Assembly: GCF_051713825.1 (NCBI RefSeq) | Contig: NZ_JBIOQR010000001.1 | Coordinates: 310,001-374,000, forward strand | Source: Enterococcus_K sp051713825 | GTDB taxonomy: Bacteria; Bacillota; Bacilli; Lactobacillales; Enterococcaceae | DNA: 64,000 nt | Direction: 5' to 3' | In this document: positions 8,198 to 17,006 of the stretch, piece after piece | Position numbering within the stretch: position 1 is the first letter of the stretch | Layout: every line of letters begins with the position of its first letter | The notes under the pieces: generated by a model | What the model saw: only the letters and a program-made list of their open reading frames with translations | Told to the model about the DNA's origin: nothing | The model's database searches: none | Translations under genes and position numbers: made by a program

Positions 8198-8698
8198 ATG
8201 GTTTATATTGATCCAAAACACTTGGAATTAGAAGACCGCGTTGTTGCAATCAACCGTGTAACAAAAGTTGTTAAAGGTGGACGTCGTCTACGTTTTGCTG
8301 CTTTAGTTGTTGTGGGAGATAAAAACGGACATGTTGGTTTTGGTACTGGTAAAGCGCAAGAAGTACCTGAAGCTATCCGTAAAGCAATCGAAGACGCTAA
8401 GAAAAATTTGGTAGAAGTACCAATGGTTGGTTCTACAATCCCTCACGAAGTAATCGGTGTATTCGGTGGCGGACGCATCCTTATGAAACCTGCTGTAGAA
8501 GGTTCTGGAGTTGCTGCTGGTGGACCAGTTCGTGCCGTATTGGAATTAGCTGGAGTTGCGGATATCACATCTAAATCTCTAGGTTCAAACACACCAATTA
8601 ACGTTGTGCGTGCGACTGTAGAAGGTTTAACTCAATTGAAACGTGTTGAAGAAGTTGCAGAACTTCGCGGCAAATCAGTTGAAGAAATTATCGGTTAA
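8198..8698 (+). CDS. rpsE: 30S ribosomal protein S5
   Basis: A 166-residue S5, important for decoding accuracy and mRNA unwinding at the entry channel. The N-terminal double-stranded-RNA-binding fold is near residues 10-75 (EDRVVAINRVTKVVKGGRR), followed by the conserved GVFGGGRILMKPA segment. GAAGGAGG lies upstream of the ATG, and the stop overlaps the rpmD ribosome-binding site (TAAGGAGG). Confidence 0.98.
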   Translation: MVYIDPKHLELEDRVVAINRVTKVVKGGRRLRFAALVVVGDKNGHVGFGTGKAQEVPEAIRKAIEDAKKNLVEVPMVGSTIPHEVIGVFGGGRILMKPAVEGSGVAAGGPVRAVLELAGVADITSKSLGSNTPINVVRATVEGLTQLKRVEEVAELRGKSVEEIIG

Positions 8699-8712
8699 GG
8701 AGGACAAAAATA

Positions 8713-8892
8713 ATGGCTGAATTAAAAGTAACATTAAAACGCAGTGTTATCGGACGTCCTCAAAACCAACGCGATACTGTTAAAGCGTTAGGTTTAAATA
8801 AATTAAATAGTACAGTTGTGAAACCTGCCAATGATGCAATCAAAGGCATGATCAACACTGTTTCTCATTTAGTGGACGTTGAAGAAGTCTAA
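8713..8892 (+). CDS. rpmD: 50S ribosomal protein L30
   Basis: A 59-residue L30, a small late-assembly protein missing from some bacteria. The frame reads MAELKVTLKRSVIGRP and ends VSHLVDVEEV, with the usual QRDTVKALGL stretch. TAAGGAGG, formed partly from the rpsE stop, lies about eight bases before the ATG at 8713. It fills the standard slot between rpsE and rplO. Confidence 0.97.
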   Translation: MAELKVTLKRSVIGRPQNQRDTVKALGLNKLNSTVVKPANDAIKGMINTVSHLVDVEEV

Positions 8893-8931
8893 AAAAGAGT
8901 TATTTAGATTGTTTAAGGAGGTGCCAAACCT

Positions 8932-9372
8932 ATGAAACTTCATGAATTAAAACCTGCTGAAGGGTCTCGCAAAGTACGCAATCGTGTAGGTCGCGGAACA
9001 TCTTCTGGTAATGGTAAAACTGCCGGACGTGGTCAAAAAGGACAAAAAGCTCGTTCAGGTGGCGGCGTACGCTTAGGATTCGAAGGGGGACAAACTCCTT
9101 TATTCCGTCGTTTACCAAAACGTGGATTTACTAACGTAAACCGTAAAGACTATGCTGTAATCAACTTAGACGTATTAAATCGTTTTGAAGATGGTACAGA
9201 AGTTAGCCCAGTTGCTTTAATTGAAGCTGGAATCGTTAAAAATGAAAAAGCTGGAATTAAAGTGCTTGCTAACGGCGAGTTAACTAAAAAATTAACTGTC
9301 AAAGCCGCTAAATTCTCTAAAGCAGCGCAAGAAGCAATCGAAGCTGCTGGTGGTTCAATCGAGGTGATTTAA
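8932..9372 (+). CDS. rplO: 50S ribosomal protein L15
   Basis: A 146-residue L15 of the central large subunit. The glycine-rich N-terminal extension (NRVGRGTSSGNGKTAGRGQK) that threads through rRNA is intact. AAGGAGGTG precedes the ATG. Its TAA shares one base with the ATG of secY, so SecY synthesis is likely coupled to it. Confidence 0.98.
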   Translation: MKLHELKPAEGSRKVRNRVGRGTSSGNGKTAGRGQKGQKARSGGGVRLGFEGGQTPLFRRLPKRGFTNVNRKDYAVINLDVLNRFEDGTEVSPVALIEAGIVKNEKAGIKVLANGELTKKLTVKAAKFSKAAQEAIEAAGGSIEVI

Positions 9373-10667
9373 TGTTTAAACTATTAAAAGATTCTTTTAA
9401 AGTAAAAGACATTAGGTCAAAACTTCTCTTTACAGTATTTGTTCTGTTTGCTTTCCGCTTGGGTGCGCATGTAACTGTGCCTGGTGTGGATGCAAACAGC
9501 TTGCAAAGCTTAAGTGAATTACCTTTCTTTAACATGATGAACCTGGTTAGTGGGAGTGCTATGCAAAACTTCTCTATCTTCTCGATGGGGGTTTCACCAT
9601 ACATTACTGCGTCAATCGTTATTCAATTGTTACAGATGGACATCGTTCCCAAGTTTGTGGAATGGTCGAAACAAGGTGAAGTGGGTCGTAAAAAATTAAA
9701 CCAAGCAACACGCTATTTAACTTTGGTTTTAGCGTTTGTCCAATCAATTGGGATTACGGCTGGGTTTAATACGTATGCACAACTAGGTTTTGTCAAAACT
9801 CCTAACGTTCAAACTTATCTAACTATTGGGTTAATCCTAACAGCTGGAACAATGTTTGTGACTTGGTTAGGGGAGCAAATCACCGAAAAAGGGATTGGTA
9901 ATGGAGTTTCAATGATTATCTTTGCGGGAATTATTTCTCGTTTACCTGATGGCATCAAAGAAATTTACGAAGATTACTTCGTGAATATCGAGTCTTCAGA
10001 AATTTGGAAATCAGCGATCTTTGTTGCTATCTTAATCATTGCAATTTTGGTTATTGTAACGCTTGTGACATATGTTCAACAAGCAGAACGTAAAATTCCT
10101 ATTCAATACACAAAACGTGTTGCTGGGGCACCGACTAGTAGTTATTTACCGTTAAAAGTAAATGCTGCCGGAGTTATTCCAGTAATTTTTGCCAGCTCAT
10201 TTATCGCAACTCCTAATGCTGTGCTTCAAGCACTAAGTGGGAAGTTCGAGGGAGCGGCTTGGTATGATGTAGTGACGCAAATATTTAGTTATAATACATT
10301 GCCTGGTGCAACGATTTATACTATCTTGATTGTTGCGTTTACGTTCTTTTACGCTTTTGTCCAAGTGAACCCAGAAAAACTTTCTGAGAACTTGCAAAAG
10401 CAAGGAAGTTATATTCCAAGTGTTCGCCCGGGTAAAGGGACTGAGGAGTATGTTTCTAGTCTATTGATGCGCTTAAGTACAGTTGGTGCTGTTTTCTTAG
10501 GTCTAGTTGCTTTAATTCCAATTGCAGCTCAAATGCTTTGGAACTTACCGCAATCTATTGGTCTAGGCGGAACTAGCTTACTAATCGTTATTGGTGTTGC
10601 ATTAGAAACTGCGAAACAGTTAGACGGCTTAATGCTGAAACGTAAGTATGTTGGATTTATTGATTAA
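9372..10667 (+). CDS. secY: Preprotein translocase channel subunit SecY
   Basis: The central pore of the Sec translocon, working with SecE, SecG, SecA and ribosomes to export or insert proteins. The 431-residue product has ten predicted membrane spans. The conserved cytoplasmic loop with QQAERKIPIQYTKR lies near residues 235-248. It begins inside the rplO stop (TAATG) and ends 64 bases before adk, the usual secY-adk order. No defect is seen. Confidence 0.98.
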   Translation: MFKLLKDSFKVKDIRSKLLFTVFVLFAFRLGAHVTVPGVDANSLQSLSELPFFNMMNLVSGSAMQNFSIFSMGVSPYITASIVIQLLQMDIVPKFVEWSKQGEVGRKKLNQATRYLTLVLAFVQSIGITAGFNTYAQLGFVKTPNVQTYLTIGLILTAGTMFVTWLGEQITEKGIGNGVSMIIFAGIISRLPDGIKEIYEDYFVNIESSEIWKSAIFVAILIIAILVIVTLVTYVQQAERKIPIQYTKRVAGAPTSSYLPLKVNAAGVIPVIFASSFIATPNAVLQALSGKFEGAAWYDVVTQIFSYNTLPGATIYTILIVAFTFFYAFVQVNPEKLSENLQKQGSYIPSVRPGKGTEEYVSSLLMRLSTVGAVFLGLVALIPIAAQMLWNLPQSIGLGGTSLLIVIGVALETAKQLDGLMLKRKYVGFID

Positions 10668-10731
10668 GTAAGAAAGTGTGTTGAGGATTTTCCTCAGCAC
10701 CGTTCTCACAATTCATTAGGAGGGTACAGCA

Positions 10732-11379
10732 ATGAACCTCATTTTAATGGGGCTACCAGGTGCAGGAAAAGGGACGCAAGCAGAAAAAATTATTGATGCT
10801 TACGGAATTCCTCATATCTCTACGGGCGACATGTTCCGTGCGGCTATGAAGAATGAAACGGCTCTTGGCTTGGAAGCAAAATCATATATAGACAAAGGGG
10901 AGTTAGTCCCCGATGAAGTAACAAATGGGATCGTTAAAGAGCGTTTGGCTGAACCTGATACTGAGAAAGGCTTCTTATTAGATGGCTTCCCTCGTACATT
11001 AGAACAAGCTGAAGCACTTGATGCTATGTTATCAGACTTGAACAAAAAAATTGATGCAGTCATCGACATCCACGTAGCTGAAGATGTATTGATTGAGCGT
11101 TTAGCTGGTCGATTCATCTGCCGTAGTTGTGGAGCAACATATCACAAATTATTCAATCCGACAAAGGTTGAAGGAACGTGTGATCGTTGTGGTGGACATG
11201 AATTCTATCAAAGAGAAGATGATAAACCAGAGACGGTTAAAAATCGTTTAGCTATCAATATTAAAAATAGCGAACCGATCTTAGCTCACTATAAAGAGTT
11301 AGGATTGCTACAAAGTATTGATGGTGATCGTGAGATTGATGATGTATTCGTTGATGTGAAAAAAATCATTGAAGGATAG
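10732..11379 (+). CDS. adk: Adenylate kinase, zinc-lid type
   Basis: Interconverts ATP + AMP and 2 ADP, setting the cell's adenylate balance. The 215-residue product has the P-loop GLPGAGKGTQ at residues 7-16, the AMP site FLLDGFPRT near 81-89, and a lid with two CxxC pairs (CRSC near 130 and CDRC near 150) that bind structural zinc, as in Gram-positive enzymes. AGGAGGG lies upstream of the ATG. Confidence 0.98.
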   Translation: MNLILMGLPGAGKGTQAEKIIDAYGIPHISTGDMFRAAMKNETALGLEAKSYIDKGELVPDEVTNGIVKERLAEPDTEKGFLLDGFPRTLEQAEALDAMLSDLNKKIDAVIDIHVAEDVLIERLAGRFICRSCGATYHKLFNPTKVEGTCDRCGGHEFYQREDDKPETVKNRLAINIKNSEPILAHYKELGLLQSIDGDREIDDVFVDVKKIIEG

Positions 11380-11424
11380 TTAATTGTCAATTGCCCATAG
11401 CCGACTTGCATAATGCAGTTTTTC

Positions 11425-11453
11425 TTGCCAAGTTTAACAAAATATGATAAAAT
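11425..11453 (+). promoter_or_regulatory. SigA promoter between adk and infA
   Basis: TTGCCA at 11425-11430 and TAAAAT at 11448-11453 are separated by exactly 17 bases. Transcription should begin near 11460, about 120 bases before infA. It would give the alpha-operon genes (infA to rplQ) their own promoter in addition to read-through from upstream. Assigned from consensus match and spacing only. Confidence 0.7.
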
Positions 11454-11459
11454 ATGTCA

Positions 11460-11580
11460 GTCCGACTTCTAGAGTGAGTAGTCATTCTAGTGGATCATTT
11501 TGAGAATTTCGAGGTGGGAACTGCAGTTTCCGCCATTTTATCGTGTGAAAATGCGAAACAAGTACAAGGAGGTACTGTGC
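11460..11580 (+). promoter_or_regulatory. Structured 5' leader of infA with three hairpins
   Basis: Three consecutive stems occur between the promoter and the infA start. They are CTAGAGTGA/TCATTCTAG (11469-11477 with 11482-11490, GTAG loop), GGTGGGAAC/GTTTCCGCC (11513-11521 with 11526-11534, TGCA loop) and ATTTT/AAAAT (11535-11539 with 11548-11552). The first two are nine-pair stems using G-T wobbles. No T-run follows, so the leader may control translation or stability rather than termination. Pairing is seen directly; a regulatory role is inferred. Confidence 0.5.
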
Positions 11581-11799
11581 GTGGCAAAAGAAGATATGAT
11601 TGAAGTCGAAGGTACAGTCGTCGAAACTTTGCCGAATGCAATGTTTAAAGTTGAATTAGAAAACGGACACCAAGTTCTTGCTACTGTTTCTGGAAAAATC
11701 CGAATGCATTATATTCGTATCTTACCAGGTGACAAAGTAACGGTGGAATTATCACCGTATGATCTAAGCCGTGGCCGAATTACTTACCGCTTTAAATAA
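11581..11799 (+). CDS. infA: Translation initiation factor IF-1
   Basis: IF-1 occupies the 30S A site during initiation. The 72-residue OB-fold protein begins MAKEDMIEVEGTVVETLP and ends SRGRITYRFK, the normal length. I chose GTG 11581 behind AAGGAGGTAC; the frame is open further upstream but runs into the hairpin leader and is not conserved. It is followed by rpmJ, the standard alpha-operon order. Confidence 0.98.
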   Translation: MAKEDMIEVEGTVVETLPNAMFKVELENGHQVLATVSGKIRMHYIRILPGDKVTVELSPYDLSRGRITYRFK

Positions 11800-11831
11800 T
11801 TGTACTCCGTAAAACCACAGGAGGTATTATC

Positions 11832-11948
11832 ATGAAAGTAAGACCATCAGTAAAACCAATGTGTGAGCATTGTAAAGTAATTCGTCGTAATGGACGCGTT
11901 ATGGTGATTTGTCCAGCAAATCCAAAACATAAACAACGTCAAGGATAA
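11832..11948 (+). CDS. rpmJ: 50S ribosomal protein L36, zinc-binding form
   Basis: A 38-residue L36, among the smallest ribosomal proteins. The frame reads MKVRPSVKPMCEHCKV and ends KHKQRQG. The zinc set Cys-x2-Cys, then Cys and His (CEHC ... CPANPKH), is intact, so this is the C+ form. CAGGAGGT lies nine bases before the ATG at 11832. It sits between infA and rpsM. Confidence 0.98.
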   Translation: MKVRPSVKPMCEHCKVIRRNGRVMVICPANPKHKQRQG

Positions 11949-11965
11949 TTGGAGGTGTAACAGAT

Positions 11966-12331
11966 ATGGCTCGTATTGCAGGAGTAGATATTCCTCGTGA
12001 TAAACGTGTAGTAGTTTCACTTACTTATATCTATGGTATTGGTAACACTACTGCAAAGAAAGTTCTAAAAAATGCCGGAGTTTCTGAAGATGTTCGTGTT
12101 CGTGACTTAACGAATGAACAAACAGACGCTATCCGTGCTGAAATCGACAGCTTGAAAGTTGAAGGGGATCTTCGTCGTGAAGTGAACTTAAACATCAAAC
12201 GTCTAATGGAAATCGGTTCTTACCGTGGAATTCGTCATCGTCGTGGATTACCAGTTCGTGGACAAAACACGAAAAATAATGCACGCACTCGTAAAGGCCC
12301 AGCTCGTACTGTAGCAGGCAAGAAAAAATAA
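11966..12331 (+). CDS. rpsM: 30S ribosomal protein S13
   Basis: A 121-residue S13 in the 30S head, contacting P-site tRNA and the L5 bridge. The start MARIAGVDIPRDKRV and the helix-hairpin-helix region IYGIGNTTAKKVL near residues 23-35 are typical, as is the basic tail ending ARTVAGKKK. TTGGAGGTG lies upstream of the ATG. Confidence 0.98.
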   Translation: MARIAGVDIPRDKRVVVSLTYIYGIGNTTAKKVLKNAGVSEDVRVRDLTNEQTDAIRAEIDSLKVEGDLRREVNLNIKRLMEIGSYRGIRHRRGLPVRGQNTKNNARTRKGPARTVAGKKK

Positions 12332-12358
12332 ATCTTAAGTGAAGGAGGTTAAAACTTC

Positions 12359-12748
12359 ATGGTAGCAAAAAAAGTGAATCGTAAACGCCGTGTCAAAAAG
12401 AATATAGAAGCTGGGATTGCACATATCCACTCTACATTCAACAACACAATCATCATGATCACTGATACTCACGGAAATGCTTTAGCGTGGTCATCAGCTG
12501 GTTCATTAGGATTTAAAGGAAGCAAGAAATCAACTCCTTTTGCCGCTCAAATGGCAGCAGAAACTGCTACTAAAGCAGCAATGGAACACGGATTAAAGAC
12601 TGTTGAAGTAACAGTTAAGGGACCTGGTTCTGGACGTGAAGCAGCAATTCGTTCATTACAAGCAACAGGTTTAGAAGTGACTGCAATTCGTGACGTGACT
12701 CCAGTTCCTCATAATGGTGCCCGCCCTCCAAAACGCCGTCGTGTTTAA
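12359..12748 (+). CDS. rpsK: 30S ribosomal protein S11
   Basis: A 129-residue S11 of the platform near the mRNA exit. Conserved parts are AHIHSTFNNTIIMITD near residues 21-36 and the C-terminal DVTPVPHNGARPPKRRRV. GAAGGAGGT lies upstream of the ATG. rpoA follows after 81 bases. Confidence 0.98.
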   Translation: MVAKKVNRKRRVKKNIEAGIAHIHSTFNNTIIMITDTHGNALAWSSAGSLGFKGSKKSTPFAAQMAAETATKAAMEHGLKTVEVTVKGPGSGREAAIRSLQATGLEVTAIRDVTPVPHNGARPPKRRRV

Positions 12749-12829
12749 TGAGTGCAGCTCATTTTGAGTTTGAATTAAAAAACGTCATTGAACAAGACAC
12801 TTTTCGTTTTGAAAGGGGTAAAGATAAGA

Positions 12830-13768
12830 ATGATTGAATTCGAAAAACCAAGAATCGCAAAAATTGATGAAGAGAAAGATTATGGCAAGTTCATCGTTGA
12901 ACCTCTTGAAAGAGGGTATGGGACTACTTTAGGTAATTCCCTACGTCGTATTTTATTATCTTCTTTGCCAGGTGCTGCCATCACTAATATTCAAATCGAT
13001 GGTGTGCTACATGAATTCTCTACCATCAAAGGTGTGAGAGAAGACGTCACACAAATCATCTTGAACATTAAAGGCCTAGCGCTTAAAATGTATGGTCAAG
13101 AAGAAAAAACCCTTGAAATCGATATTACTGGACCAGCTACTGTAACTGCCGGCGATATTATCGTTGATAGTGATGTAGAAATCCTCAATAAAGATTTATA
13201 TATCTGTAGTGTTTCTGAAGGTGCTACATTCCATGCTCGCTTAACTGTGAGACCTGGTCGTGGGTACGTTCAAGCAGATGAAAACAAAAAAGAAGATATG
13301 CCAATAGGTGTTCTTCCAGTTGATTCTATCTACACACCGGTTCGTCGTGTGAACTATCAAGTAGAAAACACACGTGTTGGTCGTCGTGATGATTTCGACA
13401 AATTAACGATGGAAATATGGACTGATGGCTCTATTGAACCATTAGAAGCAATGAGTTTAGCTGCAAAAATCATGACTGAACATTTAGACATCTTTGTTAA
13501 CCTTACTGATGAAGCACGTAATGCTGAAATCATGGTTGAAAAAGAAGAAACACAAAAAGAAAAAATGTTAGAAATGACAATTGAAGAATTAGACTTATCT
13601 GTTCGTTCGTACAACTGTCTAAAACGTGCAGGAATCAATACTGTACAAGAACTTACAAATAAATCTGAACCTGAAATGATCAAAGTACGTAACTTAGGCC
13701 GTAAATCTCTTGAAGAAGTAAAAGCCAAATTACATGATCTAGGTCTTGGATTACGTAAAGAAGATTAA
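12830..13768 (+). CDS. rpoA: DNA-directed RNA polymerase subunit alpha
   Basis: Alpha nucleates RNA polymerase assembly and contacts regulators and UP elements. The 312-residue product has the N-terminal dimerisation domain (LERGYGTTLGNSLRRILLSS near residues 26-45) and the C-terminal helix-hairpin-helix domain (LDLSVRSYNCLKRAGI near 250). I chose ATG 12830 behind GAAAGGGG; an upstream in-frame ATG at 12788 would add 14 unconserved residues. Confidence 0.98.
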   Translation: MIEFEKPRIAKIDEEKDYGKFIVEPLERGYGTTLGNSLRRILLSSLPGAAITNIQIDGVLHEFSTIKGVREDVTQIILNIKGLALKMYGQEEKTLEIDITGPATVTAGDIIVDSDVEILNKDLYICSVSEGATFHARLTVRPGRGYVQADENKKEDMPIGVLPVDSIYTPVRRVNYQVENTRVGRRDDFDKLTMEIWTDGSIEPLEAMSLAAKIMTEHLDIFVNLTDEARNAEIMVEKEETQKEKMLEMTIEELDLSVRSYNCLKRAGINTVQELTNKSEPEMIKVRNLGRKSLEEVKAKLHDLGLGLRKED

Positions 13769-13795
13769 AACCTTTTACGAAGGAGGGAAACCAAC

Positions 13796-14176
13796 GTGAG
13801 TTATCGTAAACTAGGACGCACATCTAGCCAACGTAAAGCGATGTTGCGTGATTTAACAACTGATTTATTAATTAACGAACGTATCGTAACGACTGAAGCT
13901 CGTGCTAAAGAAGTTCGCTCTACTGCCGAAAAAATGATTACATTAGGTAAGCGTGGAGATCTTCATGCACGTCGTCAAGCAGCTGCTTTCGTTCGTAACG
14001 AAGTTGCTAGCGTACGCGAAGAAAACGAAGAAATCGTTATTGAATCAGCTTTACAAAAGCTATTCAGTGATATCGCACCTCGCTATGCAGAACGCCAAGG
14101 TGGCTATACTCGTATCTTGAAAACAGAACCAAGACGCGGAGACGGCGCACCAATGGTAATCTTAGAACTTGTCTAA
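13796..14176 (+). CDS. rplQ: 50S ribosomal protein L17
   Basis: A 126-residue L17 near the tunnel exit, the last gene of the ribosomal supercluster. The start MSYRKLGRTSSQRKAMLRDL is typical. It begins at GTG 13796 behind GAAGGAGGG. The structured RNA right after its stop matches what is known downstream of rplQ in lactic acid bacteria. Confidence 0.98.
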   Translation: MSYRKLGRTSSQRKAMLRDLTTDLLINERIVTTEARAKEVRSTAEKMITLGKRGDLHARRQAAAFVRNEVASVREENEEIVIESALQKLFSDIAPRYAERQGGYTRILKTEPRRGDGAPMVILELV

Positions 14177-14180
14177 AATC

Positions 14181-14315
14181 ACACTAATCCATCACTTTAT
14201 AGATGATTCTTTTAGAGTGTTATGATGTTGGAGTTTATACTCCGAGTCTAGCTCAGCGCTGCTCTCCAAATCTTTTGGATTTGGAGAGTAAGCACTCATC
14301 ATAAAGTGTTTTTTT
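14181..14315 (+). ncRNA. L17 downstream element-like structured RNA ending in a terminator
   Basis: Immediately after rplQ, CACTTTAT (14193-14200) can pair with ATAAAGTG (14301-14308), which is followed by seven T. Inside are the hairpins GGAGT/ACTCC (about 14230-14243) and CTCTCCAAATC/GATTTGGAGAG (about 14263-14289). A competing partner for the terminator arm, TTATGATG near 14218-14225, is also present. The L17 downstream element is a known RNA family found after rplQ in lactic acid bacteria and Listeria, with unknown function. I assign this by position and shape, not by covariance search. Confidence 0.6.
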
Positions 14316-14453
14316 GTACACAAAAATAGATGTCTTGACAGGACAGTTTTGTAGACAAAAAAGCATTTTATCCTTTCGCGACGAATATAATTGAAAACTT
14401 ACGCATTTTTTGATAGTGTTAATAAGAACTTTAAAAAGGATGAGGAGTACGTC

Positions 14454-15293
14454 ATGGAGCCAATTATTGAATTAAAGAATATCACTTATAAATATCAACC
14501 TGATGATACGCGTCCTGCTTTGCGAGATGTTTCTTTTTCGATTGATAAGGGAGAGTGGATTGCGATTATCGGACATAATGGTTCGGGAAAATCTACTTTA
14601 GCCAAAACGATTAATGGTTTATTGATGCCAGAAGAAGGTACAGTTACAGTAGGCACACAATCATTAAACGAAGACAATGTATGGTCAATAAGAAAAATGG
14701 TCGGCATGGTGTTTCAAAATCCAGATAACCAATTTGTTGGTTCGACCGTTGAAGATGACGTGGCCTTTGGTTTAGAGAATCAAGGCGTTCCACGCGCAGA
14801 AATGATTGAACGTGTGAAGGCTGCGTTAGAGGGGGTTCGCATGGGTGAGTTTTCTAAAAAGGAGCCTGCGCGTTTATCTGGAGGACAGAAGCAACGAGTA
14901 GCGATTGCTGGGGTGGTGGCTTTACGACCAGATATTATTATATTAGATGAAGCGACAAGTATGCTTGATCCAGAAGGACGAGCAGAGGTTATTTCAACGA
15001 TTCAAAAGATCAAAGAAGAAAGTAATTTAACAGTGATTTCGATTACTCATGACATAGACGAAGCTGCGAATGCGAATCGTATCCTTGTGATGCGTCGGGG
15101 TGAGTTAGTTAGTGAGGGGACGCCGGAAGAGATTTTTTCTGCTGGACCTGAGTTGATTGAGCTAGGTTTGGATTTACCCTTTCCTGAAAAGCTAAAGGCC
15201 GCCCTTAAAACACGAGGAATTGATGTGCCTGAGAAGTATTTGACTGAGGAAGGAATGGTGGATTGGTTATGGACATCCGTTTTGAAAAAGTAG
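14454..15293 (+). CDS. ecfA1: Energy-coupling factor transporter ATPase EcfA1
   Basis: One of the two ATPases that power group II ECF importers, which take up vitamins and metals through interchangeable S components encoded elsewhere. The 279-residue product has Walker A GHNGSGKST at 40-48, signature LSGGQKQR and Walker B IIILDEAT, followed by a C-terminal dimerisation helix region. I chose ATG 14454 behind GATGAGGAG; the frame is open 21 codons upstream, but that extension is not typical. It overlaps ecfA2 by 25 bases. Confidence 0.96.
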   Translation: MEPIIELKNITYKYQPDDTRPALRDVSFSIDKGEWIAIIGHNGSGKSTLAKTINGLLMPEEGTVTVGTQSLNEDNVWSIRKMVGMVFQNPDNQFVGSTVEDDVAFGLENQGVPRAEMIERVKAALEGVRMGEFSKKEPARLSGGQKQRVAIAGVVALRPDIIILDEATSMLDPEGRAEVISTIQKIKEESNLTVISITHDIDEAANANRILVMRRGELVSEGTPEEIFSAGPELIELGLDLPFPEKLKAALKTRGIDVPEKYLTEEGMVDWLWTSVLKK

Positions 15294-16138
15294 ATTATAC
15301 CTATCAACCGAATACCCCATTTGAACAACGCGCTTTGTTTGATATTAATTTAACTATAAAAGAAGGTTCTTATACTGCGCTTGTTGGTCATACTGGAAGT
15401 GGCAAATCGACTCTTCTTCAACATCTGAATGCTTTAGTCAAACCGACAAAGGGAATGGTTGAGATTGGGGAACGAAAAATTGTTCCTGAGACAGATAACA
15501 AAAATTTGAAACCGATTCGAAAAAAAGTTGGCATTGTCTTTCAGTTTCCTGAGGCTCAGCTATTTGAAGAGACAGTGGCGAAGGATATCGCTTTTGGGCC
15601 AAAAAACTTTGGAGCGAGTGAAGAGGAAGGCCGAAAACTTGCTGAAAAGATGTTAAAGCAGGTTGGATTAGATGAAAGTTATTTGGAGCGTTCACCATTT
15701 GAGCTTTCTGGTGGTCAAATGCGTCGAGTAGCTATTGCAGGTGTACTAGCTATGGAACCCGAGATATTGGTCTTAGATGAGCCCACAGCAGGCTTAGATC
15801 CACAAGGACGTAAAGAGATGATGGAAATGTTCTTATCCCTTCATAAAGAAGCTGGGATGACTATCGTGTTAGTCACTCATTTGATGGATGATGTGGCAAA
15901 CTATGCGGATTATGTCTATGTACTTGAAAAAGGTCATATTGTCCGTGATGGCGAACCAAAAGAAATCTTCCAAGAGCTGAATTGGCTGAAAGAAAAACAA
16001 TTAGGCGTGCCAACCGCAACGGAATTTGCTGAGCGGTTAGTTGCAAAAGGAGTTTCCTTTGATTCTCTACCATTAACGGCTGATGAATTAGCAGATAAAC
16101 TCGTTTCTTTAGCAGGAGGATCTGCCCATGATGAATAA
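15269..16138 (+). CDS. ecfA2: Energy-coupling factor transporter ATPase EcfA2
   Basis: The second ECF ATPase, forming a heterodimer with EcfA1. The 289-residue product shows Walker A GHTGSGKST at 40-48, signature LSGGQMRR and Walker B ILVLDEPT. The start is ATG 15269, inside the end of ecfA1; its likely ribosome-binding site is AGGAAGG about 15 bases upstream. Its last 11 bases overlap ecfT, so all three subunits are tightly coupled. Confidence 0.96.
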   Translation: MDIRFEKVDYTYQPNTPFEQRALFDINLTIKEGSYTALVGHTGSGKSTLLQHLNALVKPTKGMVEIGERKIVPETDNKNLKPIRKKVGIVFQFPEAQLFEETVAKDIAFGPKNFGASEEEGRKLAEKMLKQVGLDESYLERSPFELSGGQMRRVAIAGVLAMEPEILVLDEPTAGLDPQGRKEMMEMFLSLHKEAGMTIVLVTHLMDDVANYADYVYVLEKGHIVRDGEPKEIFQELNWLKEKQLGVPTATEFAERLVAKGVSFDSLPLTADELADKLVSLAGGSAHDE

Positions 16139-16925
16139 ACTGATTTTAGGAAGATATATGCCAGGGGATTCAATCATTCACAGAATGGATTCTCGAGCGA
16201 AGCTACTGGCTAGTTTTTATTTTATTGGCATTATATTTCTAGCAAACAATTGGCAAACCTACTTGTTAATGGCCGTCTTTACTATAGTGGCTATTCTTTT
16301 ATCAAAGGTTGATTTAAATTTCTTTTTACGCGGTGTAAAACCACTGATTTGGCTGATTCTTTTTACTGTGGCTTTACAAATATTTTTCACTCGTGGTGGC
16401 GCTGTTTATTGGGAGTGGGGCGTGTTTAGCATCACAGAGTTTGGTTTGACGAATGGTATCTTTATTTTTTGCCGTTTCGTTCTGATTATTTTTATGTCGA
16501 CGTTGCTGACTTTAACGACGCCACCATTAGAGTTATCTGATGCGATTGAGTATTTGCTGCGTCCGTTAAAAGCGATTCGTTTCCCTGTTCATGAGGTTTC
16601 TCTGATGCTTTCTATTGCGTTACGTTTTGTTCCGACTTTAATGGATGAAACAGAAAAAATCATGAATGCTCAGCGCGCACGTGGGGTTGATTTTGGAGAA
16701 GGCAGCCTAGTTCAAAAAATGAAGGCAGTTGTTCCGTTGCTAATTCCGTTATTTGTGAGTAGTTTTAATCGAGCGGAGGATTTGGCAACAGCGATGGAAG
16801 CAAGAGGATATCAAGGTGGCGAAGGACGGACGAAATATCGTGTTCTTCATTGGCACATGCGTGATACGATTGCTCTTGTGGCCTTTATACTACTAACAGT
16901 TGCTTTGGTCTTTTTCCGAAGCTAA
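16128..16925 (+). CDS. ecfT: Energy-coupling factor transporter transmembrane protein EcfT
   Basis: The membrane scaffold that links the EcfA1A2 ATPases to substrate-binding S components. The 265-residue product has five to six predicted spans and the two conserved Ala-Arg-Gly coupling motifs (QRARGVDF and MEARGYQGG) near residues 180-230. AGGAGG lies upstream of the double ATG at 16128. A probable terminator follows before truA. Confidence 0.96.
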   Translation: MMNKLILGRYMPGDSIIHRMDSRAKLLASFYFIGIIFLANNWQTYLLMAVFTIVAILLSKVDLNFFLRGVKPLIWLILFTVALQIFFTRGGAVYWEWGVFSITEFGLTNGIFIFCRFVLIIFMSTLLTLTTPPLELSDAIEYLLRPLKAIRFPVHEVSLMLSIALRFVPTLMDETEKIMNAQRARGVDFGEGSLVQKMKAVVPLLIPLFVSSFNRAEDLATAMEARGYQGGEGRTKYRVLHWHMRDTIALVAFILLTVALVFFRS

Positions 16926-17006
16926 GTTTAAACGCCAGTTGAATGATTTTGAGGAAAAACGAAAAAAATAACAGGTGAAGGTAGCAGAATAAAGAAATAA
17001 ATGAGT

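Noticed and set aside
12788..12829. Upstream start giving a longer RpoA
   Set aside because: The extension is not part of the family, and GAAAGGGG is correctly placed for ATG 12830.
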